Assembly: GCA_021292105.1 (NCBI GenBank)
Contig: CM037874.1
Span: forward strand, 14,490,615-14,554,614
Reading direction: 5' to 3'
Source of the DNA: Anadara kagoshimensis
Lineage: Eukaryota; Mollusca; Bivalvia; Arcoida; Arcidae
DNA: 64,000 bases
Part shown: in pieces, positions 1 to 12,180 of the stretch
Layout of the letters: each line of letters starts with the position of its first letter
Numbering within the stretch: position 1 is the stretch's first letter
The notes under the pieces: generated by a model
Database searches by the model: none
Told to the model about the DNA's origin: nothing
The model's input: the letters and a program-made list of their open reading frames with translations, nothing else
Made by a program: the position numbers and the translations under genes

Positions 1-76
1 TGTGTAACGATTTAAAAAAGGAATTTGCAATAATGAAGAACCAAACAAAAATACAGTAAATGCACTTTAATTTTAG

Positions 77-218
77 ATATGTGCGAAATACGTCAATGAA
101 ACAGAGAGCAACACTAAATTTGTAGCCTCGTCAGGAAGTGGTGGAAAGATGGTATCAATAGATTGTGAGCACTGCTGTGACACAGATCTTTGTAACTTTA
201 ATGGATGTGGAGCTCCAA
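77..218 (+). CDS. Exon: C-terminal third of first LU module
   Basis: Preceded by ttttag, followed by GTACGT; ends in phase 1. Encodes ICAKYVNETES through CEHCCDTDLCNFNGCGAP. The CC....LCN ending is the hallmark of Ly6/uPAR domains. The rest of this module lies left of the window. Confidence 0.75.
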
Positions 219-3200
219 GTACGTCAACTTTGTAGATCAAAACATAAAATTTTGGTTGAAAAAATTTTGTCATTTAATATTAAGTACTTAAAAAGTTTAT
301 GATTCTCTTTCTCTGCAACTTGATACTTATGTGATTATATTTCTACAACCACTTGATATTGGTATGATTTGTAATTTACATTGTCAAACATGTATAGTTT
401 TTGGTTTGATATGTTTGCTTTCAGAATAAAAAAAATACATGTATAAAATTATTGGTTGAAGGATCATACCTGACATTGACCTGTCCACTTGAACTTTCAT
501 TTGAAATAGACATAGAGAATGATTCACCTAATATTAGTAGTTTTAGTATTCCCAATAATTCTAATATATATACAAAGCACAAGATTGGTGTCCACATTAA
601 GTAGACGAAATAAGCACGCGTGTTTCCTAAACATAAATACACTCGTCTATAATGAATATTGAAATTGAAGATCAAAGAGAAATGTCAAATCTGTTTTGCC
701 TATATCAGTTCATAATAGCATGCTGTCATTTGTATATAATCACGCCTTCTCACGATTTATTTGTTAGAATTAACCTATTATTAAAATGGACTTGTTGTTT
801 ACATTGCTATCAGACTGTAGATGACTTGTACAAATTAGTTTATTTGTAATAACAAAGTTAGTAAAAAACAACGCATAATGAATGAACCGGAATCATACGC
901 ATAATTTAGAATACATCTTCGGTCTAATTTGAAGTTTCATGAAATATGGCTGCATTTCACGTTGGCACATATACCTCCCTAGCCTTTGCGTGTTAAGCAG
1001 AGTCTCGGAAAAACATTCCATTGAAGATGTGAATCAATTCTTAACAGCTGAGGCTGGTATTCGTTTTCAAATCTATCCAGATATTGTGATATGCATATAA
1101 TACATTTTATTGCATAGCGAGAAAACTGTCCAATATATTCCATCGCAATGCAAGTCTTGATATGTCTTGATGTTTGTTAAAAAGTAACAAAAGTTGTTAT
1201 GGTTTATAAAGCTATCATATATAATTATTTTTATTCAAGGTCTACCGTCAAACCGTGGACCAGTTTGTTTTTCTTGTGGTCAGTCATTACATCCATCCTG
1301 TTCAACGATAGCTGTATGTGAACAAAATGAGGTGAGTTTTTTCATATATATGCATGAACGGGTGTTAGATGATGCCAATTAAAGTAACCGATAGCGTTGT
1401 GTATTAGATCATTCAATATATAAATTGCATTCAATTTTTTTCAAGATACGCAAAATAATTCAGGATTTAGGAATTATTTTCTGTCACAGATAACTTTGTA
1501 TTAATAATTCCTTTGACACACAGTGACAACAAAGTCCGAAATCTGTTTTTAGACTTAAAGGCTATTATTATCAAAAACAAACATACTAAACCATGTTCGG
1601 ATCACAATCCAAACCTTGGAACTGACGAATCAGGCTAGACACGTGAACTTTCACCAAGAAAGTGAGACCGGGCGCTATTATTTTGTGTCATGAACACTAG
1701 CTCCGTCAAATTGCTACTCTAGACATACATATATCTAACAGGTTACAGCATTGATAAATCTTTTAAACAGTTACCTGTATAATCAAGTACGTTCTGCAAC
1801 AGTAACTTTACTAAGAGATGTTGATGGATGGTGCAGGGCAGGGCTTCGATTGGATGACAAACATTGCAGAAACTTATAGGTAGGGAGTGACCCAATCACT
1901 TGTTTACATGTTCTGCTTATCATTTAACGAAGTTTTGCTCGGTGATTTTAATTGGTATTTTTCTTAGATATATATTGCTTTAGTTATATGTATGTGATAT
2001 TTTTGTTTAATTACTTATTCACTGTATAAATAAATTTGTATTTATGTATATGTATTTAATTATGTAATGACGAAAATTCATGTGTAAATGGTACCTCGAG
2101 TACCACCTCCAGTGGTGTTGAGTGAAATAAAGAATTGAATTGCAAAAACCCGTGCAAGATCATTTTATATTATTTAGCAATACATAGAATCAAAAGTCAC
2201 ATACAGAAGCTCAATTTGATTTTAAATGTAGTTAGTTGACCCCAATTAAGTAACCGTTGGCGTTGTATCAAAAACCAAACATACTAATCCATGTCCGAAT
2301 CACAATCCAGAAGCAAAGTAAAAACTTTGGAATTGACAAGTTAGGTTAGACACGTGAACTTTCACCAGGGAAGTGAGGCCGGGTGCTCCGGAAGGGTAAG
2401 CACCTTCTGTTTAGCTAGCTACACCCGCCACGTGTGTAATCAAAATTGTGTGAAAGGAACATGGAACTATGAGACGTCAAATATATCCAGGACAATCCTG
2501 GACACAGAGACATCAAACTTATCAACAATACTGTGATGACGGCCATAAAACTTTTTGAGGGCCTTGATAACCTTAGGCTTGCAATATCCCTGAGTCAACA
2601 ATTTATTTGCAAGCAGCCTACTTCGTTGTACAAAGCCCCGTAGTAGGAACAAGCTCTACCATAGCGTATTAATTGGGAAATAAATACACCATAAGCAGGA
2701 GAAGCAGGTATATTGATGCATGAAAAAGGAAAGTTGACAATAAAAAAATTGAAGTCATCACGTTTGTCATAAAGTTTCAAATGTAGTCTTATTAGATCAT
2801 GCAAGGTATAAAGTGCATTTGATTTTTTTTCAAGATATGCAAAATAATTCAGGGTCTAGAAACATTTCCCGCCGCAGAGAACGTTGTATTAGTTATTCCT
2901 TTGACGCACAGTGGCAACAAAGTCCGAAATGCATAGAATCAAAAGTCACATTCAAAAGCTTAAATGTATCAATATCAAAGGGATATTTTTTTATAGACCA
3001 TGTTCTGTCTTAATCTATACAGGTGTGCTATCTTGAAAGAATTACCGAATTTGATGATTTATTCTACACCAGCAGCTGTAAAATGAAACATGTAAGTTAC
3101 ACTTCATTATAAAAACTAGCAACATGGTTTTTATGGCGCTATATCTCTTCACGTTTCTGTGGAATTATACATTTATTGTAAGATTTTTATAATCATCATT

Positions 3201-6200
3201 AATTTAATAAACATTATCAGGGAGTGATACAATATCGTTATAACAATGCCTTATGAACTATTCAATACTTGCATATTTTAAGAATTATTTTAAAAACTCT
3301 ATATAAAAAGACTGAATTCATAGTGCCGTAAATCAAGGCATAAATATATTGTTTTATTTATATAATGACAACATGGTGCAAAACTTGGAAAAGGTGATGC
3401 CATGTTTTGGGATTGCCTAACTATGACATTTAACATACATTTATTTAACTAGAAACACACAATGAAAATAAAAGAAAGAAGCAAAGTGAACAAGCTAATA
3501 TTTGTTTAACACCCGTGTAGAAATGTAGGATATACAAAACGGACATAAAGAAATATTGCAAACTTCCAATATTCAGCCTAGTGACCTAGATCTTTGACAT
3601 ACGTATTTTATTATGGGTTCCGAAACATAATCACAAACTGGTTTATATTCGCGTCATATTTGGTTAAAATCAATGTAGAAAATGTAGGAGATACGAACCG
3701 AAACCGAGTGTGATAGAACGGACTGACGGATCTGACAAAATCTTTATATACCCTCCAACATTTTGTTACGGGGTCATAACTACGACATAACCGTGCTTTC
3801 ATTCAGTGCAATGGTTCTCCGTCATAAATTAATTTTGAAATTTAATTATTTTCAGGAATGTGAAGCTAAACAGTTAATCGCACCGGTTGTTGGCAGAAAG
3901 AGAGATTATGATTATTTGTCTACTCGGAAACCATTTTGTTGCTGTAGTAACAATTTATGCAATGGCGATTGTAATGATGAAACAACTACACCGGTCTCCA
4001 AAATGAGTAAAAATCTGTTTATAACTAAGCTTCAGGGTTACAGTTCAACCTGCCTTAAAGGCTACCTCTATAAGGGGACCACCTGCTTATAAAGGCCAGT
4101 AGAATTGTGTCCTAATGGTTCTTTATTCATATCATTTGAACCTGTATACAAGGGTCACCTTCCCATAAAAGCCACTTTTACTGGATCCCTTGGGTGGCCT
4201 TTACAGACAAGTTTGACTGTAAATTGAAATCACATTTTCCTTGTCTAAATCGTGCCCTCTTCACAATTTCCCAATCTATGGATGAAAATATAAACAATTT
4301 GTGGCAATGTATAGCGCACCTCGCTAGGATGTGAGGTCAAGGTCACAAGATCAAAATTTATTTGTGTAAGATTATTTGGCTCTCGAGAAGCAAGTATATC
4401 TGTTTCTCGTGTGGAAAGGTTTTCAAATGTTATTTCTTATTATAATTATTGTCGATGATTTGTACTGATCTCATATTATATATATAGTGGCAGTTACAGA
4501 ACGTACGAGATTATTTCAGACCAGACAGATCACGACATTACACAATAGGTATGACCTATAAAACTGGAAAAAGTTTTGTAGATTCACAATGCAAGTCGCG
4601 TCGTTTATAGCGCTAAACATATTTTACTGAATTAAATTTACTACGATAACGAATATCAGCCAATATTAGCCGTCATATTTTCTCATTTTCAAATCCCACT
4701 CAGCATGCACTTGTTTTTATCATTCATGAGAATTTCAGTTCTATATGGATTTGATTGTCGCCCTTACTTATTGTAGAACCCTAATTGTTATATTTACTCT
4801 GTAAACAAACTCCATAGAAGGTATTATTGCTAACCGGTTAATATACGTACCTCTCATATGAAATATTTTTTAACTGTCGGCTGTTAGTTTGAAGACAATC
4901 TCGATTACTGGCATTTAAGAAAAATCATTTCTGCTTCCTGCTGTGACACTGTAAATATATTTTTTTCACTAGGTAATTCTTTCCTTCCGAAAGAATTCAT
5001 AAATCCAATTGTTTTTTCTTTTCTTGTAATGAAGACATTAGTTATTTTATTTAAACGAAATAAACTGGCTAATATAAAGATTTCAATGGAATCCAAAGAA
5101 ACATTATGTAAATACTTTGTTTTAAATTATTGGTAATTCCGTTATGTACCAGGAAGTATTTACTATTACACTTCAACTTTTAGCTACTGTCGTTTTTATA
5201 CACCCTTTTGTACTGCGACTTAAAAGATGCAGAGTTTTCTTAATTTCTGGTGGATGACGTCATATGGTGAGCAACTGAAGTTACTGAGCAATAAAACAAG
5301 TTTATTCTAGACGATTTGCAATCATCTTAGGCGTAACATTTACCTTTGATCTCATTTTATGACAATCAAGAAAATGTCAAACCCGTGTTTTCATAAGTTA
5401 TAACAACAAATTAAAACAAACCAATTAACACAGAAAAACTCATATTATATATATATAAGTTACAGTTAATTTTCGAATTAAAATACTGTTTTAAATTTTC
5501 AACCGGTGTTAGAAGTAACATTTCGGCTATATTATTATATCTTTTAATCTATTTTTGTAGACAGCAGTAGTCCGATAGAGGAAAATCACAACTCTACTCA
5601 ATTCCTTTTCGCATTCCTAGAGGCGAGTAAATATGTACACAATTATCATCCAGGCGACCAGCATCTTTCATTATTGCTTGCAGCAGAGAATCAAGTGAAT
5701 GTAACCATTGAGTGCCCTCATATAAAGATGAAACAGACATATAATCTAGCACCAGGGTTTTTAAATATTAACTTAGATACGAAAGCACTTCCATCCGGGA
5801 ATTTGATAGAAAATAAAGGAATTTATGTTGAAGCCTCAAAAAACATATCAGTTTATGCTTTTAACCAAGGTAGATATGAAACAGAGGGATTTTCTGTCTT
5901 ACCGACCAGAAAACTGTCTAATAAATACATTGTTATATCTTTTATACCAGACCATGGAAGTGTTGCTACAATTGCGGCATTAAACGATAACACTACTGTT
6001 TCTGTAACACTAAACACTACAGGATTTATACGCATTAATGGTTCCCATTTAGTCAGCGGAGATACATTTCACTTTAAGCTGTCTAAACTTGACAGTTTTG
6101 AATTATCACATATACATGATCTTACAGGAACTCTTATTCAGAGTGACAAACCGATTTCTGTTGTAAGTGGCAACATATGTGCCCTTAACGCCGATGTGTT

Positions 6201-6843
6201 TATATGTCAACATTTATCTGAACAATTGCTGCCACTTGAACAATGGGGTAAAGATTTTATAGTTCCTTACTTACCATATTCAAATAGGGGTGCCTTTCTG
6301 AGACTTGTACCCTCTGTTAATAATACTGGCATTTCCATGTCGTTGGGATCAAGCTATAACAAATCATTCACAACACATCCAGGGCATTACATTGATTTCG
6401 ATTTATCTGCTGATAATGTTGTAAGGGCATTTAAGGCGAATTACCCTATCCATATATCAATGATTGCTAAATTTTCAGGTGGGGCCACACATGCTGCGGA
6501 TCCGTTTATGATAAATATACCATCTGTAAAAGATTATGGTTCTTGGTATGAAATAATCTTACCAACATCCGGCGAATTCGTGAAACACATGGTTATAGTT
6601 CTTATTGATTCTCGTGAGTCTAGTGGCATTCTTATAAATAATGTAAGCTTTAAAAATATGACCATATCCAACAACAATGCTGCTTTGAGTTCGGTGGAAT
6701 ATTCTCAGGTTACTATTGAACTCACCAGAAAAGACAGGTATATAATCTCTCATGCAAAAAAGGGGGTTCGATTTGGCACAATTGTTCTTGGTTATGGTTA
6801 CTATACCGCGTACGGTTACGTGGCTCAAAGTTTAGACCGTTAG
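77..6843 (+). CDS. Ly6/uPAR-module plus IgGFc-binding-domain protein (3' part of gene, 5 exons)
   Basis: Exons 77-218, 1240-1331, 3023-3091, 3856-4006 and 5561-6843 join in phase into 578 codons plus TAG; the gene starts left of the window. The first exon is the C-terminal piece of one three-finger (LU) module (ends CEHCCDTDLCN). The next three exons form a second whole module: CFSC and C..C pairs, then VCYLERI, then FCCCSNNLCNGDC. A short Thr/Ser-rich linker leads to a roughly 400-residue IgGFc-binding-type domain (FLFAFLEASKYVHNY start, many N-glycosylation sequons). No transmembrane helix follows, so the product is probably secreted. Seen: splice sites, phase and cysteine patterns. Known: LU modules fold as three-finger domains, often on extracellular receptors; IgGFc-binding domains occur in mucus-associated proteins. 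Inference: an adhesion, mucosal or defence role. The combination is unusual and a transcript would settle it. Confidence 0.75.
219..1239 (+). other. Intron of LU/IgGFc gene
   Basis: GTACGT to CAAG. AT-rich, with no repeat or coding signal that I recognise. Confidence 0.6.
1240..1331 (+). CDS. Exon: N-terminal part of second LU module
   Basis: Acceptor ttattcaag, donor GTGAGT; enters in phase 1 and leaves in phase 0. Encodes SLPSNRGPVCFSCGQ and then two more cysteines (PSC, AVC), the first finger of an LU module. Confidence 0.75.
1725..2150 (+). mobile_element. Possible LINE 3' fragment
   Basis: Ends with a polyadenylation-like gaaataaagaattgaattg and an A-rich tail. No domain is recognisable; weak call. 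Confidence 0.25.
2380..2810 (-). pseudogene. Reverse-transcriptase C-terminal relic
   Basis: On the minus strand, LKLYDKRDDFNFFIVNFPF and SPAYGVFISQLIRYGRACS are followed after a frameshift by LLTQGYCKPKVIKALKKFYG. The same protein region occurs at 10070-10350 on the plus strand. Frameshifted and 5'-truncated. The family resembles the reverse transcriptases with MGTNCAPLL in the palm; assignment to Penelope-like elements is a guess. Confidence 0.65.
3023..3091 (+). CDS. Exon: middle of second LU module
   Basis: 23 codons in phase 0 between acceptor tctatacag and donor GTAAGT. Encodes VCYLERITEFDDLFYTSSC, the central Cys-Tyr strand and next cysteine of the LU fold. Confidence 0.75.
3856..4006 (+). 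CDS. Exon: C-terminal part of second LU module and linker
   Basis: Acceptor ttttcag; ends FCCCSNNLCNGDCN and then a Thr-rich linker. The donor is less certain: GTAAAA at 4007 is chosen because it gives phase 1, which joins the last exon in frame. Confidence 0.65.
4007..5560 (+). other. Intron of LU/IgGFc gene with one small MITE
   Basis: AT-rich intron. Apart from the TIR element at 4038-4222 I see no gene or repeat. Confidence 0.5.
4038..4222. mobile_element. MITE, TIR ttacagt(c)aaacttg-like, copy 1
   Basis: Left end ttacagttcaacctgccttaa matches the inverse of right end gcctttacagacaagtttga. A diverged copy with the same order of motifs (tctttattcat, ccacttttactgg) is at 60193-60360 in a cadherin intron. 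Confidence 0.55.
5561..6843 (+). CDS. Terminal exon: IgGFc-binding-type domain
   Basis: Starts after atttttgtag and stays open for 427 codons to TAG. The domain starts near FLFAFLEASKYVHNY and runs nearly to the end (YGYYTAYGYVAQSLDR). The fold is repetitive beta-strand with several Asn-X-Ser/Thr sites, typical of the IgGFc-binding N-terminal family. The reading frame extends upstream of 5674 to the acceptor at 5561, so 5674 is not the start. A possible AATAAA lies at 7315, about 470 bases past the stop. Confidence 0.8.
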
Positions 6844-9560
6844 TAAATAATGCAGACATTCCAACGGTCTGATTCTTTTCAATTCTTCTATCTCAAAATT
6901 CTATTTTACCTTTAATGTTGAAGTTCTTCAATACATGTATTTAAATGCAATACGTTTTCATATAAGATATAAGAATTATCAAAAAGTAATTTCTTATAAT
7001 TTGATACCAATGATGTCGACTGATGTAATTGACTCATAATCATTAACAACCGCCGACTCCGTCATCTTTTTCGTTGATCACATGGCCAATGTTCCTTACC
7101 TTAACCTTAATGCTCTCCTCGCCAGACGGCGCATAAGGCCGTAACGCTATCTTTCAATTTTGCCTCTCCTTTGCTGCAGTTTTTGCTGTGTTCCAGCTAG
7201 CTGGTCTATCCGGCGGCGTTTCTTTCCTTTTCGTTCGTTCTCCTCCATGTGGACTTAGGTGTTCTGCTTTTTTTCCTCTGGTTGCCACCCTAGTGACCAA
7301 TGTTGGTTATCATAAATAAACCGTTAAGGGTGGTATTGAAAAGATACCTAGAATTAAATTATCTAATCATATTACATATTTCAAAAGCCAAAGTCATATC
7401 GCTGAGAAAATCAAGACATTAGTAATTTATCAATAAGTAAATGTTATATATGAGTTTTACACAAGAATAAGATGTACAGAGGATTGAATTTGAATCACAA
7501 AACTTAACATGTATGTTTGACCATTTTTGTTTTTAAAAAACGAGAAAGAATCACTCTGAAAATGAATGAGTCATTTTAGTAATATTATTACTTCTATTAC
7601 TATTATTATTAATACTATAATGTTATTCTAGTTAACATATGTATTGTCCATAAGTTGTAAAATCTTAAAATGTGACATTAAGCAGCATTGCAGATGTAGA
7701 GGAACTGTTTGAAAACTGATTGTCTCTGAAATGAATTGAATAATATATTTACACCCATTATTGTGTAGTATTATCAAGTGTATAGTTCTTGTATGGCTAC
7801 CAAATTAGAAGCAAAATATTATTGTTTAAAGTTTTAAATCCAACGCCGATGATTGGAGTAAAAAAAACCTGATATGATAATCTACTTATCTTGGTTTTTA
7901 GACATATAGTTGGTAACAATAATTGTGTAGTATTGTCAGAAATAAACTATTGTTTAAATCTTTTGCTAGTTAAAATGTGATATTCCTCAAAAATTAAGGT
8001 ATACTCCCTTATGCATAGTATTCTCTAAGCTAAATGTGGTTAAATATATATTAGTCCCGTGGGCATCTTTTACACCTCTTGAAAAAAATTGGGTTTGCAA
8101 GTTTGGCCGAAGCAATACCCATGTGGAAATCTATTCCGAAACAGTCGTCTAGTGCTGTAAAATATCACTGGCATAATATATAAAAGTACTGATTTTTGCT
8201 CCGTCAATCATGCTTTATAGTCATTACCTTCTAAGCATTTGGAAAAAAATTAAATGCAGGGAATTTTTGCTCATCAGCAGTATACAGCCTTAATTCGTGT
8301 GATTAAACGTGTTTTTATGCATCAAAAATCAGTAAAAGTTACTACCTGCAAGAAGGAAATTTTCCTGAAATAAATGTATAAATGTTTACTCTAATAGATT
8401 GTATTAAATCATACAATGACATGTGGTGCCATGAGAGGAACAAACATTGTCTGCATACCACTCTTGGTTTTTCCTAAATAATTTGATAATTTGCTTATTT
8501 TTCATCTGGTTTTTTTTTCTGAATCGCTTTTGGAAATGCAGGGTGTTTTACATATGTACATTTGTTAAAACCTACATTATACTTCCATTTCGTCAACATG
8601 ATCTGCCTTTTAGCGTCGATTAAGGATTTGTGCATTCTATGATACTCATAAGTAATTAGATTAAGGCTTCTAGCAGGGGCGGCTAATTCAACATGTTGTA
8701 AACTAATTGTTTCCACCTTTGATGAATATCAATACATATAGGTAATAATGCATACAATAAATCCTATCACAAAGTGCCATTTGCTTTCAAATGCAAAAGT
8801 AAAGGAGTATTTGGCCCCAGTTTCACAATCATTCCTTAGCTAAGATTTTCCTTAACTTAAATCTGGCAAAATTTTAAATCTCTATAACTTTGTTAATTTT
8901 CAAGATATTCAGGAATTTAAAGTGACATTTTAAAGATCACTTCTAAATTAAAGCATCTGCATTGACTTTTGACTACAATATTTATCAGTAGTTCCAAAAA
9001 GAGATTTCCAAAATTTACTAAATTTAAGTTAAGGCAAATCTTAGCTAAGGAATGATTGTGAAACCGGACCCTGGTCCATTTTCTCATTTGAAGCTATTTC
9101 AAGATTCATAATGATTGGTCTACTGGTTTGTAGGCTGATGGTGATATTAGTCAAACATGTACTTGGATCATCGTGAATTTCTTACTGAACATAGTAGGTA
9201 TAAAGATCATCTTTTTGCTACATTGTCCAATATTTGTCAATACCTACTTATATTCACCTGTTTTAACTTAATTGCACATAATTTTTAAAAAAGTTATTGA
9301 ATTTTGTTAAAAAGTATGTTTTATCTTGTACATGGCTGTTGTTGTATAATACGATTATGTATCTCTCATGCTAATAAAATCATTTATTTAATACACATGT
9401 ATTATTTTTGTATTAACTTACAAGGCTATAGGAGTCTAGTTACGTATTATGAACACACTTTGTAGATCGTTTAAATGGATTCCAAAACGACTGACTAGAT
9501 GAATATATCCAGTTAAACTGGGGATCTTATTGAAGGTCTTAAATTAATTATTCACTCATC
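6844..9560. other. Intergenic, no gene seen
   Basis: AT-rich with a more C+T-rich stretch at about 7050-7300 (a likely fragment of an unidentified repeat). The only clear structure is the MITE at 8812-9071. Short ORFs here have no recognisable domain. Confidence 0.5.
8812..9071. mobile_element. MITE with about 48-bp terminal inverted repeats
   Basis: Left end ggccccagtttcacaatcat through cttaacttaaat matches the reverse complement of the right end, with only a few mismatches over about 48 bases. Non-coding centre. A second, shorter copy with the same ends lies at 37383-37593. Confidence 0.75.
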
Positions 9561-9564
9561 ATTT

Positions 9565-10430
9565 TTTTACCTAAACGGTAAGCGAAGATACAAATATCTG
9601 GTGCTAAATAGGGATTCTGGTTATTTTGTCAAGTATCATACGGATTCCAAACAAAAATATACTGAAGATGCTATCAACAAAATGTTGGAGATTTTGATAG
9701 AAAACATACTTGTTGTGTTTGATAATATAATTTTCAAGCAAACAATCGGTATATCAATGGGTACAAACTGTGCACCATTGCTTGGTGATTTGTTTCTTTA
9801 TTCTTATGAAGCAGAATTTATGCAGAACCTTGTTAAATCTGGAGAGAAGACTGTCGCAAAAACAATTATTCAACTCCACATACAGATATATAGATGACAT
9901 TCTGTCTCTTAACAACCCTAAATTTGGATAGTATGTGAATGCCATCTATCATAGTGAGCTTCAAATAAACGATACGACTGATTCCTTAAGATCTGTTTCA
10001 TATTTAGACTTATACCTGAATTATGACGCCCACGAAAAGCTACATTTGACTTGATGACTTCAATTTTTCTATTCTCAACTTTCCTTTTCTATGTAGCAAT
10101 ATAACTGCTTCTCCTGCTTATGGTGTATTTGTTTTCCAATTAATACACTGATAGAGCTTGTTCCCACTAAGGGGGCTTTGTTCAACGAAGCAGGCTGCTT
10201 GCAAATAAATTGTTATATATTTATATATATACAGGGATATTGCAAGCCTAGGCTTATCAAGGCCCTCAAAAAGTTTTATGGCCGTCATCACAGTATCGTT
10301 GATAAGTTTGATGTCTCTGTGTCCAGGATTGCCCTGGATATATTTGACGTCCCATAGTTCCATGTTCCTTTCACATAATTTGATTACACACGTGGCGGGT
10401 GTAGCTAGCTAAACAGGAGGTGCGTACTCT
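9565..10430 (+). pseudogene. Reverse-transcriptase relic
   Basis: Reads through GYFVKYHTDSKQKY, then GISMGTNCAPLLGDLFLYSY. A frameshift just before the YIDD active-site motif (9887-9898) puts YIDDILSLNNP in another frame. Further stops and a deletion follow, then AYGVF and a C-terminal KKFYGRHH relic. It ends in the same tail motif (gctagctacacccgccac in reverse) found in at least five other places. Not functional. Clade uncertain: the motif order resembles Penelope-like or LINE reverse transcriptases. Confidence 0.7.
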
Positions 10431-10769
10431 TACATATCACCCGTAGTTTATGAGTTATGGTTCTGGACTGTTTCAGAATATTCCTTTTACATTTTATCTC
10501 CCAATAAGAAATACTGATATAAGAGTGGATTTACACTACCGTATTATGACCTACGATTAACTACGATATTGTAATCTACAAATAAAATGAAAAACAGATT
10601 ACTCGTATTAAGTCGTATTTACTCCAAGTAACTCCTTGTAATGTATATTAACTCTTGACAACAAGTCAGTCCGACTCTGCTACGGCTTTTTAAAGAATGA
10701 ACATACTCATTAGTTTGCTACAACATGAACGATTAGTGCCCAGACAAAAGTTTGTCGTAGCAAATCGTC

Positions 10770-10875
10770 CTGTCTCATATCGACTCGTACTGTCTCATAT
10801 CGACTCGTACTGTCTCATATCGACTCGTACTGTCTCATACCGACTCGTACTGTCTGGTATTGACTCGTACAGACT
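10770..10875. repeat. Minisatellite, 20-bp unit, about 5 copies
   Basis: The unit tgtctcatatcgactcgtac is repeated with a few changes toward the right end. Confidence 0.85.
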
Positions 10876-11186
10876 CGTATTAAAATCCTAGACTGATTTA
10901 CTGAGTACCCACGACTATTTGCAACTCTTAAAACGTGACAATTTGGCACTAGCATCCTTTAAATCACTCTTAACTCAATCTTCTTGACTACTGATATAAA
11001 ACTGAGAATGGTCTTTGGTTCTCCATGCATCAGTGTTTAGCAGACGTCCATGAACATCATGTATACGACATCAGAGATAATTAAAGTTATGGAGCTAGAG
11101 TTGATCTTGGAAGAAGGAAAGTTGAGTTTTAAGTTTCTTTAGTCATCACAGGAAAAAGCAATAGGAAGAACCCCTAAGCTGTTTGC

Positions 11187-11278
11187 TAGCAGTCATGGGA
11201 ACAAATGCTGACGTCATACTTAGACAGACAGCCATACGTCATGATGACGTATGGTCTGTGACGTTCTCAGCTTGTTCA
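11187..11278 (+). repeat. Ngaro-like terminal repeat A1
   Basis: Base-for-base identical to 15556-15647. Contains TGACGTCA and a longer palindrome around ccatacgtcatgatgacgta, a CRE/ATF-like core that may act as promoter. Confidence 0.9.
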
Positions 11279-11306
11279 CTCCACGAGTGAGGACACGTTT
11301 TAGATT

Positions 11307-12092
11307 ATGGAAGAAAAGTTGGATAAATTATGCTCTTCTATGACGGATAGGCTCAATTCCATAGAGGCAAAAATTGAATTTATTTCGGAGGAAACAAACC
11401 GGAATACTCAAATTATCAAAGAAGTGCAATTTGAACTAAAAAGTTCAGATATCAACGAGGACATTCCTCCATTACACCACGTGGTGGCACCCAGTCCCAC
11501 ACAGTCGTGTGCCACTGGGATAAAACCGGATATCCAGGGCGAGTTTAATTCTTTAAAGGACTCATTAAGCAGAGTTAAATTGCCTAATGAACTAAAAATT
11601 AATGACTCGCGTCAAGGAATCCAGCGCTCTGACCATGGACTATTAAACGTCATATCTAAATGTGGTCGTTTTGCCGAAACTTCGGTGAAATTATTAAGCA
11701 CGTTGGAACCTGGTGAAAAGGTTAGTCAAGAAACTTTAGAAAATTTACTTTTAATTAATCATGCACAAATCAAATATTTACAAGACGAATACGCGTCTAT
11801 ATTAGTGAACAGTCAGTTTGATCCAGCAACCTCGAAACTTTTCAGGTGTTTGCAGAGAAATACATCTGGACTTAATACTGAATCTTTAGATACTCTGCGT
11901 ACAGCGTCCGCCATCGCAGCAACAGCTAAGCCTCCACCCCAGCGTCAGTATCAGGGTCGGGGCCGAGCACGTGCTGGAAAGGACATTTTTTCAAATTTTT
12001 CACATAGGGGATTTCCAAATCGTAGACCTTATAATATTAACAAACATACCGAGGGAGGTATAATTCCAACAGATACGAATAAAGATGACTAG
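11307..12092 (+). CDS. Gag-like ORF1 of the Ngaro-like element
   Basis: An intact 261-codon ORF starting 29 bases past A1. The N-terminus is heptad-rich (MEEKLDKLCSSMTDRLNSI, likely coiled coil), the centre helical, the C-terminus basic and Gly/Arg-rich (RQYQGRGRARAGKD, PNRRPYN) as in nucleic-acid-binding Gag-like proteins. No zinc knuckle. Role by analogy: packaging the element RNA. Confidence 0.7.
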   Translation: MEEKLDKLCSSMTDRLNSIEAKIEFISEETNRNTQIIKEVQFELKSSDINEDIPPLHHVVAPSPTQSCATGIKPDIQGEFNSLKDSLSRVKLPNELKINDSRQGIQRSDHGLLNVISKCGRFAETSVKLLSTLEPGEKVSQETLENLLLINHAQIKYLQDEYASILVNSQFDPATSKLFRCLQRNTSGLNTESLDTLRTASAIAATAKPPPQRQYQGRGRARAGKDIFSNFSHRGFPNRRPYNINKHTEGGIIPTDTNKDD

Positions 12093-12180
12093 ATCTAATG
12101 GTATTAATTATAACTGTTAGCATCCATTTAATTGTGACATTATATATTTTACATGATTAACATATTGAAATGCTCTCGTA

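Larger units (their letters stand above)
1407..2945. repeat. Retroelement relics with direct repeats inside an intron
   Basis: About 140 bases at 1407-1555 recur as a diverged direct repeat at 2790-2935 (shared ttcaagatacgcaaaataa-like core, then ccgaaat). Between them lie the dispersed tail motif (1571-1680 and 2270-2460) and a minus-strand reverse-transcriptase C-terminus (2380-2810). Terminal-like repeats around partial copies fit a nested or tandem retroelement insertion. Confidence 0.55.
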
